Of a stretch of DNA of 6,026 nt, positions 1 through 6,026 are shown in pieces (positions within the stretch are counted from its first letter, which is position 1; every line of letters starts with the position of its first letter). Below the pieces are notes generated by a model. The model ran no database searches. It was not told the DNA's origin and was given only the letters and a program-made list of their open reading frames with translations. The DNA lies in NCBI GenBank assembly GCA_021200395.1, contig JAJQGQ010000190.1:1-6026 (forward strand), read 5' to 3'. Source of the DNA: Erysipelotrichaceae bacterium (GTDB lineage Bacteria; Bacillota_I; Bacilli_A; Erysipelotrichales; Coprobacillaceae). The translations under genes were made by a program, and so were the position numbers.

Positions 1-20
1 TATTTAAAATGGGAAATCAA

Positions 21-434
21 ATGCGAGAATATACTAAACCTATTATGAATGTGGAGAGATTTACTACTGACTTAAATTTTGCAGATAGTAGTTGTGATTA
101 TTATGCACAAGTAAATGTTCCTTGCATAATAACGGGATCACATAATGTATTTTACGATGCTTGTGGCGATGATAACTATAACGATATGACTGTAGTAACA
201 GTTACATCAAGTATAACTTTATCTAGCAAAGATGTAGCAATCGAATATTTAAGTGATTTAATTGACGGTACTATAAATGGAAATTATAGTTCAAATCCTG
301 GTTTCGGTCCAGATGGCCAGGGCAGTAGTTGTACTCTCGCAGCAGGAAAATATTTAATATGGTCAGATGGTACATTGACACATGCAGGACTAGTTACTCC
401 TCAAGTTCAAAGTGGTATTAATGCTAGTGCTTAA
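21..434 (+). CDS. putative RiPP-like precursor / radical SAM substrate protein (137 aa)
   Basis: A small soluble protein with no signal peptide or membrane segment; I recognise no catalytic domain. The N-terminus MREYTKPIMNVERF has the M-x-x-Y-x-K-P pattern, with an acidic and an aromatic residue shortly after, that is common in short Firmicutes proteins encoded beside radical SAM enzymes. Four cysteines lie at 25, 35, 48 and 104. A Thr/Val/Ser-rich stretch spans about 57-70, and a Gly/Ser/Asn-rich segment about 88-110. The tail ends in SGINASA. An in-frame ATG at position 9 would add MGNQ, but it has almost no upstream sequence in the window. I prefer the ATG at 21 because the family-like MREY start falls there and a weak GGGA ribosome site sits at 11-14. 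It is followed by a hairpin and then by kinase-like and radical SAM genes on the same strand, so it is the obvious candidate substrate. At 137 residues it is long for a RiPP precursor. An unrelated small protein remains possible. Confidence 0.6.
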   Translation: MREYTKPIMNVERFTTDLNFADSSCDYYAQVNVPCIITGSHNVFYDACGDDNYNDMTVVTVTSSITLSSKDVAIEYLSDLIDGTINGNYSSNPGFGPDGQGSSCTLAAGKYLIWSDGTLTHAGLVTPQVQSGINASA

Positions 435-443
435 TATGATATA

Positions 444-468
444 AAGGCTGTTGAAAACAGTCTTTTTT
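444..468 (+). terminator. intercistronic hairpin with U-run (probable partial terminator)
   Basis: A 9-bp stem (AAGGCTGTT / AACAGTCTT, one G-T wobble) with a GAA loop runs directly into a run of six T (463-468). It starts 10 bp after the stop codon of the small upstream gene and ends 16 bp before the start of the kinase-like gene. No other promoter-sized gap exists here, so the enzyme genes probably depend on read-through. The expected effect is more transcript of the first gene than of the two downstream genes. Confidence 0.7.
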
Positions 469-484
469 ATTAAGGAATGATTAT

Positions 485-1342
485 ATGATACAAAATTTTT
501 ATATTGGCTCAGTTAAATTAATATATCATTTAAAAAATGAAATAAAACTTCAAATGTTTGATGACAGATTCATTAATCCTGTTTTACTTATAAAGAATGA
601 AATCAATATTACACTGAATACTGTAAATACAATCAACGCACCTACAAATAATAAAATATATTATCAATTACCAAATACATACATTGTTATAGATAACAAT
701 AAAGAATATCGTTATTATATAGATAAAAATGATAATCCACTAATAATGAGTTGTATTGATTCAGATATGAATATAACTGTTAATATATTGAAATCTAAAG
801 AAACAGAAATCATGAAGAAGTTTAGACCATGGTTTAATATTCATATAGAAAGATTATTATTAAAAAATGATGCGTTGATTCTTCATTCAGCTAGTATTAT
901 ATATCAAAATAAAGCTATTTTATTTACAGCACCCAGTGAAACTGGTAAAAGTACTCAAGCTGATTTATGGCATGATAATATTGACGGTGTATCTGATTTG
1001 AATGGTGATAGAACATTATTACAGAAAACAGATGATGGATGGTTTGCCTGTGGATATCCTATTCATGGTGGAAGCATTGCATGCGAACAAATAGCTGTAC
1101 CTTTCAAAGCTATTGTGATTATAAGACAAGCCAAAAAAGATAAGATAATTGAATTATCTACAATAGAGAAAATATCACTACTATATAGTGAATGTACAAT
1201 AATGAGATGCTATGAAGAAGATATTAATGAAGCTATAAATTTACTAGAAGAATTAGTAAAAGAAGTTAAAGTAATTAAACTTGAATGTACTAAAGAAGCT
1301 AGTGCTGTTGAAACATTGTATAGTTATTTATATGGAGAATAA
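485..1342 (+). CDS. HPr kinase/PEPCK-like P-loop protein, probable maturation-associated kinase
   Basis: This 285-residue protein has a P-loop APSETGKST at 149-157 after a LHSAS strand (133-137). That is the arrangement of the HPr-kinase/phosphorylase (PEPCK-like) fold used in several peptide-modification loci, for example the kinases of phosphorylated lasso peptides. After the P-loop comes DLNGDRTLL (171-179), in the place where HPr kinase has its paired metal-binding aspartates. GYPIHGGS follows at 190-197. The first 100 residues are a less recognisable strand-rich region. The P-loop begins with Ala instead of Gly, and one of the usual Asp pair appears to be Gly. The start is supported by AAGGA at 472-476, 8 nt upstream. 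The stop lies 5 bp before the radical SAM start, so the two form an operon. True HPr kinase (HprK) is unlikely given the neighbours. A role in phosphorylating or otherwise handling the upstream protein is inferred; the substrate is unknown. Confidence 0.7.
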   Translation: MIQNFYIGSVKLIYHLKNEIKLQMFDDRFINPVLLIKNEINITLNTVNTINAPTNNKIYYQLPNTYIVIDNNKEYRYYIDKNDNPLIMSCIDSDMNITVNILKSKETEIMKKFRPWFNIHIERLLLKNDALILHSASIIYQNKAILFTAPSETGKSTQADLWHDNIDGVSDLNGDRTLLQKTDDGWFACGYPIHGGSIACEQIAVPFKAIVIIRQAKKDKIIELSTIEKISLLYSECTIMRCYEEDINEAINLLEELVKEVKVIKLECTKEASAVETLYSYLYGE

Positions 1343-1347
1343 ATATT

Positions 1348-2457
1348 ATGGAATTATATGAGACAAAAGGATATGCTGAAAAACTGCTACAATTAAAAGC
1401 TGATCAATCATATACACCATTAGGTGGATCTATAGAGTTACTGCCACTATGTAATATGCATTGTAAAATGTGTTATGTTGTTCAAAGTAAAGAAGAAATG
1501 AATAAACAAGGAAGAATGCTTAGTTGTGATGAATGGTTGGATATTGCTAGACAAGGATGCAAAGAAGGCTTGTTATTTTTACTTCTTACTGGTGGTGAAC
1601 CATTGTTGTATCCTGAATTTAAGAGATTATATAAAGGTTTATCTGATATGGGCATTATCATGACAATCAATACCAATGGTACTTTAATCAATGAAGAATG
1701 GGCTGATTTTTTTAAAGATAATGGTGTTAGAAGAATTAATATGACAATATATGGTAAAGATAATGAAACATATAGTAGACTATGTAACAATCCTAAAGGA
1801 TTTACGCAAATTATGAAAGCTGCACATTTACTCAAAGAAAGAAATGTAGCTTTTAGATTCAACTGTAGTGTAACACCTGATAACATTGATCAGCTACCTG
1901 ATTTATATAAGATAGCACAATCATTTGAAGTACCAATATCCATAGCCACATATATGTTTCCAGGTGCACGCATCAACAAAACAGCTGAGCAACAATATCG
2001 TTTATCTGCAAAAGATGCTGGTAAACAAATCATTAAAAGCTTCCAATATGGACATCCTAATGATGATATTATAGCGGCTACCAAAGTAACATTAAATAGT
2101 CTTAATAATCAACCAAGACTCAAAGATAAAGAAGGCTTCCCTTGCCATGCTGGATATAGTGGATTCTGGATGACATGGAAAGGTGAGATGATGCCTTGTG
2201 GGATGTTTCAAAAACCACAGATAAGTTTATTAAAGTATTCATTTAAGGAGTGTTGGGATTATATTGTGAATGAGTGTAAAAAGTTACCACAATGTAATGA
2301 ATGCATTGAATGTGATAAACAAAATGTATGTCAAATATGTCCAGCAATGAATTATACGGAAACAGGAAGGACTGATGGTTGTCCTAAATATGTATGTGAT
2401 TTAACCAATGCTTTTATAGATGAAATGAATAGAATATTAAAGCAAGATCATTGTTGA
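1348..2457 (+). CDS. radical SAM/SPASM domain protein, probable peptide maturase
   Basis: A 369-residue radical SAM enzyme. The [4Fe-4S]-binding motif is CNMHCKMC (C35, C39, C42), followed by the SAM-binding TGGEP at 81-85 and a TINTNGT strand at 106-112. The C-terminal third has the cysteine pattern of a SPASM/twitch auxiliary-cluster domain: C266 and C284 around WKGEMMPCG, then C316, C319, C322, C328 and C331 (the block reads CNECIECDKQNVCQIC), then C345 and C350. Enzymes of this class modify ribosomal peptides by thioether formation, epimerisation or cross-linking, or activate other enzymes. The family match does not tell which reaction applies here. The start has GGAGA at 1334-1338, 9 nt upstream. 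No RRE/PqqD-like peptide-binding region is evident before the radical SAM core, which starts only about 30 residues in. Position directly after the kinase-like gene suggests both act on the product of the first gene. The last codons lie inside the terminator hairpin. Confidence 0.9.
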   Translation: MELYETKGYAEKLLQLKADQSYTPLGGSIELLPLCNMHCKMCYVVQSKEEMNKQGRMLSCDEWLDIARQGCKEGLLFLLLTGGEPLLYPEFKRLYKGLSDMGIIMTINTNGTLINEEWADFFKDNGVRRINMTIYGKDNETYSRLCNNPKGFTQIMKAAHLLKERNVAFRFNCSVTPDNIDQLPDLYKIAQSFEVPISIATYMFPGARINKTAEQQYRLSAKDAGKQIIKSFQYGHPNDDIIAATKVTLNSLNNQPRLKDKEGFPCHAGYSGFWMTWKGEMMPCGMFQKPQISLLKYSFKECWDYIVNECKKLPQCNECIECDKQNVCQICPAMNYTETGRTDGCPKYVCDLTNAFIDEMNRILKQDHC

Positions 2458-2468
2458 TCTTGCTTTTT
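2439..2468. terminator. shared terminator hairpin between convergent operons
   Basis: A perfect 12-bp inverted repeat at 2439-2450 and 2455-2466, with a TTGT loop. On the plus strand the stem runs into five T (2464-2468), a good intrinsic terminator for the radical SAM unit. On the minus strand only a short T-rich tail follows (TTTAATATT), so termination that way is weaker or needs help. The hairpin contains the stop codons of both converging genes. Confidence 0.85.
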
Positions 2469-3857
2469 GCCATACCCATAACCGTAACCATACCCATAGC
2501 CATAACCATATCCATAACCACCATGACGACTTACACGATAAGTTGACTGATTAATGACACAACCTAATATATGACGATTCACACTTGTTAATTCATCAAG
2601 GATTTCCTTGATTCTATTAATATGTAAATAATCTTGTTTTATCACTAATACAATTGAATCTGCCATTTGTGATATCAACAAGGCATCTTCCATTAAGTGA
2701 ATTGGTGGTGTATCAATAATGATATAGTCATATTCTTGTTTGAGTTGTTCAAGTAATTGATGGAAATATGGTTGAGATAAGAGTTCTGTTGGTTCATCAG
2801 ATATTTGATTGTTGAGTAATAGTTCTAATGTTGGATAGTAGTTTTCATGATAGATCATATCATAGGTTAATTGTTCGTTTTTCAAGCAGTTGATGATGTT
2901 TTCATCAACATGAATGTTTAATGCTTTAGAAATCGAAGGATTACGTAAGTCTAAGTCTATCAGTAATACTTTATGATGTTTTCTAGCAAGCGACATGGCG
3001 GTATTAATCGCAATGGTTGATTTACCTTCATGAGGCACACAGCTTGTGATCATAAAGATTTGATGATTGTTGTTTTTAGCATCTCTTTCTATTTCGTAAC
3101 CGATGTTATAGATAGCTTCTTTGAAGGCATAATGGTTAAGATAGTTATTTAAGATAATAGATTTTTCTTTAGCTTTATGGCGTTTGACCATTGGCACTGT
3201 AGTAATACAGTGACTATGGAGATAGTGTCTAATATCGTTATGTTCATGAATGGTTTTCTTGCATATATAGAAATAAGCTACAATGATAGCATCTAAGATG
3301 ATACCAATGAAAATACCTTCAATAATGTTTTGAGGTAATGATAATGAGTTATCAGGTGATTGAGGTATTTCTGGTTCTTCAATAATAGTGACTGTTGCAT
3401 TTTCAAGAAGAAGTCTTGAAAATGATGCATAGTTATTACTAAAGGAAACAATTGTATCATAAGCATCTTGAGCATCATTGGCAGTAGCTTTGACAGTAAA
3501 GAGATTGGTTGATTCTACTTTAGATAATGATAATTGAGCAGGAACATAGGTTGTTCCTAGGTCGTTTTTGATCATATCTTTGAGTTCAGAGCTATTGATA
3601 ATATATTGGAATGTTTCTGTTAATTCATCAATAATAGCAGTGTTGTAATAGAATGTTGTATTACCACTAATTTCACGAGTGACAACAAAGGTCATTTGTG
3701 ATGAGTAGCTTTCTTCAAATCTGAGATAACTTATAAATGGAACTATAACTGTAGAAAGGATGGGGATGATAATAAGATATTTGAGATATTTAGTAATGAT
3801 CTGAGATATTTTTGCGAGAATTTGTTCGAGATCAATGAGTTCATCTTGATTATTCAT
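2448..3857 (-). CDS. Wzc-like fused chain-length determinant / BY-type tyrosine kinase with C-terminal (Tyr-Gly)8
   Basis: A 469-residue inner-membrane protein joining a Wzz-type polysaccharide chain-length domain to a cytoplasmic BY kinase. It probably controls export and length of capsule or exopolysaccharide. A first membrane helix lies at about 24-45, an extracytoplasmic region follows, a proline-rich stretch (EEPEIPQSP, 160-168) precedes a second helix at about 178-199, and the kinase follows. Kinase motifs are Walker A with PHEGKST (275-281), Walker A' LLIDLDLRNP (298-307) and Walker B YIIIDTPP (378-385). The tail has eight Tyr-Gly pairs (448-463), the usual autophosphorylation cluster in unusually regular form, and ends KKQDQQ. 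The ATG at 3857 is chosen because AGGAGG sits 7 nt upstream; the frame stays open for another 46 codons only because it overlaps the preceding gene. It overlaps that gene by 8 bp and is the last gene of the operon in this window. In many Firmicutes the two domains are separate CapA/CapB (CpsC/CpsD) proteins, so the fusion is notable. Confidence 0.9.
   Translation of the reverse strand: MNNQDELIDLEQILAKISQIITKYLKYLIIIPILSTVIVPFISYLRFEESYSSQMTFVVTREISGNTTFYYNTAIIDELTETFQYIINSSELKDMIKNDLGTTYVPAQLSLSKVESTNLFTVKATANDAQDAYDTIVSFSNNYASFSRLLLENATVTIIEEPEIPQSPDNSLSLPQNIIEGIFIGIILDAIIVAYFYICKKTIHEHNDIRHYLHSHCITTVPMVKRHKAKEKSIILNNYLNHYAFKEAIYNIGYEIERDAKNNNHQIFMITSCVPHEGKSTIAINTAMSLARKHHKVLLIDLDLRNPSISKALNIHVDENIINCLKNEQLTYDMIYHENYYPTLELLLNNQISDEPTELLSQPYFHQLLEQLKQEYDYIIIDTPPIHLMEDALLISQMADSIVLVIKQDYLHINRIKEILDELTSVNRHILGCVINQSTYRVSRHGGYGYGYGYGYGYGYGYGKKQDQQ
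2469..2516 (-). repeat. 48-bp TATGGN hexanucleotide repeat (8 units) coding Tyr-Gly
   Basis: Eight consecutive TAT/TAC-GGN units encode (Tyr-Gly)8 at the end of the kinase. Seven of the eight Tyr codons are TAT. The glycine codons read GGA, GGT, GGC, GGG, GGT, GGT, GGG, GGC, so all four synonyms occur. The mixture suggests the amino-acid pattern is kept rather than a fresh slippage expansion. Length changes by whole units would stay in frame. Confidence 0.9.
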
Positions 3858-5241
3858 TTCTATCCCTCCTACGATTATAATATCTATAATACCCATATCG
3901 ATTTCCATAGTATTTGTTGTTGGAAATACGTGGTATATAGCTTTGGTTGTGAATGCATCCCATAATAGGAGCAGATGATAAGCTGAGCTTATCAATTGTA
4001 TCTAATATCGTATTGACATGACAATGGTTTTGTTTAACTACTAGTATGATAGCATCAACGAAAGCTGATAGTTCATTGGTATCAGATATGAATCTTGATG
4101 GTGCTGTATCAATAAGTATATAGTCATAGTCTTGTTTGAGTTGGTTCATAATACGATTCATATGTTCAAAATGCATAGTACCATCAATATCTTTAGTGTT
4201 TTCGATACCTAGCATCACATCTATATGATAGTTATCTAAATGATAGATAGCCTTTTGATAGTTGATGGTATTGTCTAAGACATCATTAATTGTACATGGA
4301 TAGTTATGATAGTCTAAGATAAGATGGAGTGATGGTTTTCTTAAGTCAGCATCTATGAGTAAGACTTTATGTTTATTCATAGCTAAGGATATTGCTGTAT
4401 TAACAGCAATGGATGATTTACCTTCGTTTTCTAATGAACTGGTAATCATAATGACTTTATAGTCATGTTTATGACAGGAACGTTCAATTCTTGAACGTAT
4501 TCTTTTGAATGATTCAATGTATTGAAAACTTGTAGAGTATTGCGTTATAAGTATAGATTTCTTTCTTTTGAGACCAATAATATTGGTTATTTTAGATTCT
4601 TTTGGTAAAGAACCTAATAAACGTAAATTTAGTTTTCTTTCAATATCATATTTATCCTTAATCGTATTTCTAAAGAAAGACATACATGATATCAAGGCGA
4701 CAATCAATATGAAACCTACACTACCTGCTTTAAAAAGATTATCCATATGATCTAACTCATTATAAGGTGTAGCAGGTACACTAACATTGCTTAATAAATC
4801 AATATTAGCATCACCAACAACTAATCTAGATATATCCGTATAATTATCCATTAAGGCATTCAACATATCATAAGCTGTTTTAGGTTCACTAGAATAAGCA
4901 TAAACATATAAAATAGATTCAGATCTCACTGATGCTTCAAAATAACCATTTAAACTATCAACATGCATTGCTTCTTGAATCGTTTTTCTAAAAATATTAC
5001 TAGAGAATATATAACTAAATGTTTCTCCTACATCATTTTCATCACTTGAACTTAGATTGGTTGTGACCGCAAATGTGGCTTCACAACGATAAATAGGTGT
5101 ATATATAATAGATTGATATAAATCAAAAGATGTTGCACATAAAACTGTAACAAATAATATCAATTGCCAGCGTTTCAATAATTCAAAAACAACATTATAG
5201 ACTTGATTCATCCAATCCATTGAGGCTTGCTGATCATTCAT
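3850..5241 (-). CDS. Wzc-like fused chain-length determinant / BY-type tyrosine kinase (upstream paralog)
   Basis: A 463-residue paralog of the next gene, with the same order of parts. Membrane helix 1 lies at about 26-47, then the Wzz-type region. A short proline motif VPATPYN (155-161) comes before helix 2 at about 171-190, and the BY kinase follows. Walker A contains ENEGKSS (271-277), Walker A' is LLIDADLRKP (294-303) and Walker B is YILIDTAP (374-381). The C-terminal cluster holds seven tyrosines (444, 445, 449, 451, 452, 454, 455) mixed with Arg and Asn, quite unlike the Tyr-Gly tail of its neighbour. The start at 5241 is set by AGGAGG 6 nt upstream; a further in-frame ATG at 5256 has no such site and lies deep in the preceding gene. 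It overlaps both neighbours by 8 bp. Two linked kinases may form a mixed complex or regulate each other; no cognate phosphatase gene is in the window. Family and membrane topology are well supported, the division of labour is not. Confidence 0.9.
   Translation of the reverse strand: MNDQQASMDWMNQVYNVVFELLKRWQLILFVTVLCATSFDLYQSIIYTPIYRCEATFAVTTNLSSSDENDVGETFSYIFSSNIFRKTIQEAMHVDSLNGYFEASVRSESILYVYAYSSEPKTAYDMLNALMDNYTDISRLVVGDANIDLLSNVSVPATPYNELDHMDNLFKAGSVGFILIVALISCMSFFRNTIKDKYDIERKLNLRLLGSLPKESKITNIIGLKRKKSILITQYSTSFQYIESFKRIRSRIERSCHKHDYKVIMITSSLENEGKSSIAVNTAISLAMNKHKVLLIDADLRKPSLHLILDYHNYPCTINDVLDNTINYQKAIYHLDNYHIDVMLGIENTKDIDGTMHFEHMNRIMNQLKQDYDYILIDTAPSRFISDTNELSAFVDAIILVVKQNHCHVNTILDTIDKLSLSSAPIMGCIHNQSYIPRISNNKYYGNRYGYYRYYNRRRDRNE
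3865..3870 (-). promoter_or_regulatory. ribosome binding site of the second BY kinase gene
   Basis: A perfect AGGAGG, 7 nt before the ATG at 3857, lies inside the last codons of the preceding kinase gene. It fixes the start at MNNQDEL and rejects the longer open frame. Start and stop overlap as ATGAATAA, so translation is probably coupled. Confidence 0.85.
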
Positions 5242-6026
5242 AGCTTCCCTCCTCATCTGTTACTATAACAACTAATTGTGTTTGCCCAGTATATCCATTA
5301 CTTCTTGTTAAAGAATATGTTACCTCGTATATGCCTGGTTCATCCATATCAGGGATATCGATATCAACGTATGGTTTTAAGGAATTATCGGTGATATTAC
5401 CTTGGATAATATCATCAATATTACCCTGATAATCATAGTCTTCGCCTACTTCTAGATAGATGAGATATTCATCTAAAGTAATGTTTATATCATTGTTATT
5501 ATTATTTAAATAATAGTTTAATGTTAAATAAGATGCACTACCAGTACTATCACTAACACTTAAATAGACTTGTAGTTGATTATTATCTATTAAAGTAGAA
5601 TTCTTAATGGCTATTTTTGTACTGATATCACCATCAACACAACTATTGGCTTTAATGAGTTTTGTAAGAGCACTTGTAGAATATGAACTACTTACTAATG
5701 GTCCATCTAAAGAAAAAGTAGGATTGGTATAATCAGTATATGATATTGTACGACTTGCTTTTGTAACATTGTTGTCTTGATCAAAGACAACATATGTGAC
5801 TGTTCTTGTATTAACGCTAGTGAAAGTAGACATACTTTCGATACTGATTTCTTTACTTAGATCACCATCTTCTTCATCTGTTGCATGGACACCCTTAAAC
5901 AACACATCTTCATCATCTTCGACACTAATAGCTATGTTTTTGTTGTCAAAGGTAATAACAGGAGCTTGGCCAGTTTGTTTATCGACTAATGGTGTTTTTA
6001 ATATAAATACATACCCTACTATAATT
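5234..6026 (-). CDS. membrane-anchored protein with three Ig-like (DUF5011/Big-type) repeats, 5' end missing
   Basis: The reading frame is open to the right edge, so the true start lies outside. A GTG at 5905 is only an internal codon. The visible 263 residues begin with IIVGYVFILK, probably the end of a membrane or signal-anchor helix. About 22-96 form a first Ig-like repeat with the acidic motif ATDEEDGDLSKEI (48-60). About 101-173 form a second, with ANSCVDGDISTKI (126-138). A five-Asn linker (174-178) leads to a third at about 183-257, with LEVGEDYDY and the typical DEPGIYEVTYSLTR strand pair. Such repeats are usually extracellular and bind or space surface structures. There is no LPXTG motif and almost no sequence after the last repeat, so anchoring must be at the N-terminus. 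It overlaps the first kinase gene by 8 bp, which ties its production to the polysaccharide machinery. A structural or accessory role outside the membrane is likely; its exact function is unknown to me. Confidence 0.75.
   Translation of the reverse strand, partial: IIVGYVFILKTPLVDKQTGQAPVITFDNKNIAISVEDDEDVLFKGVHATDEEDGDLSKEISIESMSTFTSVNTRTVTYVVFDQDNNVTKASRTISYTDYTNPTFSLDGPLVSSSYSTSALTKLIKANSCVDGDISTKIAIKNSTLIDNNQLQVYLSVSDSTGSASYLTLNYYLNNNNNDINITLDEYLIYLEVGEDYDYQGNIDDIIQGNITDNSLKPYVDIDIPDMDEPGIYEVTYSLTRSNGYTGQTQLVVIVTDEEGSYE
5248..5253 (-). promoter_or_regulatory. ribosome binding site of the first BY kinase gene
   Basis: AGGAGG, 6 nt before the ATG at 5241, is embedded in the final codons of the upstream Ig-like gene. 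It favours the MNDQQ start over MRREA. Start and stop overlap as ATGAATGA, the same offset as at the next junction. Confidence 0.85.

Noticed and set aside
1482..2084. Two open frames of 134 and 64 codons on the minus strand inside the radical SAM gene
   Set aside because: They lie fully opposite a gene with clear radical SAM and SPASM motifs, and neither translation resembles a known domain. They are antisense shadows.
3195..3212. 7-bp inverted repeat CACTGTA/TACAGTG
   Set aside because: It lies inside the second kinase gene between helix 2 and the kinase domain, with no T-run and no nearby gene start. There is no support for an operator or terminator.
3293..3478. Open frame of 61 codons on the minus strand inside the second kinase gene
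   Set aside because: It is an alternate frame of the Wzz-type region, with low-complexity Leu/His content and no supporting context.
3858..3995. 46-codon N-terminal extension of the second kinase
   Set aside because: A perfect AGGAGG 7 nt before the inner ATG decides the start. The extension simply reads through the end of the upstream kinase gene in another frame.
4451..4498. Two small perfect inverted repeats (ATGACT/AGTCAT, ACGTTCAA/TTGAACGT) in the first kinase gene
   Set aside because: They sit within conserved coding sequence just before the Walker A region, lack a T-run on either strand and have no partner elsewhere that I could see. Chance in AT-rich DNA is sufficient.
4568..4750. 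Open frame of 60 codons on the plus strand inside the first kinase gene
   Set aside because: It is antisense to the helix 2 and linker region of a well-supported gene. Its hydrophobic character is explained by the opposite strand.
5903..5905. GTG as the start of the Ig-like repeat gene
   Set aside because: The same frame continues without a stop to the window edge, encoding the rest of the first Ig-like repeat and a hydrophobic anchor segment, so the gene is cut by the window rather than starting here.

Overview
The window is AT-rich with a strong Shine-Dalgarno (SD) pattern (AGGAGG). It carries anaerobe-type radical SAM chemistry and a Gram-positive-looking polysaccharide module without outer-membrane parts. 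This fits a low-GC Firmicute, most likely a gut anaerobe of the Erysipelotrichia/Coprobacillus or Clostridia type. That placement is inferred from composition and gene content, not from a marker gene.

Left half (about 1-2457, plus strand): a compact three-gene unit. It holds a 137-residue protein with a precursor-like N-terminus (MREYTKPIMNVERF), a 285-residue HPr-kinase/PEPCK-like P-loop protein, and a 369-residue radical SAM protein with a C-terminal SPASM-type cysteine cluster. A hairpin with a U-run sits between the first gene and the two enzyme genes. This is the layout expected when a small substrate is made in excess over its modifying enzymes. The best reading is an uncharacterised RiPP-like (ribosomally made, post-translationally modified peptide) locus in which the first protein is the substrate. 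No transporter, protease or PqqD-type recognition domain is visible, so the assignment is an inference and the locus may continue beyond the left edge.

Right half (2448-6026, minus strand, read right to left): the end of an exopolysaccharide/capsule operon. First comes the 3' part of a membrane-anchored protein with three Ig-like repeats resembling DUF5011/Big domains. Two tandem Wzc-like proteins follow, each a Wzz-type chain-length domain fused to a bacterial tyrosine (BY) kinase with its own C-terminal tyrosine cluster. The three genes are chained by two nearly identical junctions: an AGGAGGGA ribosome site followed by an 8-bp start/stop overlap (ATGAATGA and ATGAATAA). This indicates tight translational coupling. 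The operon's promoter lies outside the window.

The two halves converge at 2448-2457, where the coding sequences overlap by 10 bp. One perfect 12-bp hairpin at 2439-2466 covers both stop codons and probably terminates transcription from at least the left unit. No gene-free stretch exceeds about 50 bases. No tRNA, rRNA, CRISPR array or mobile element is visible.
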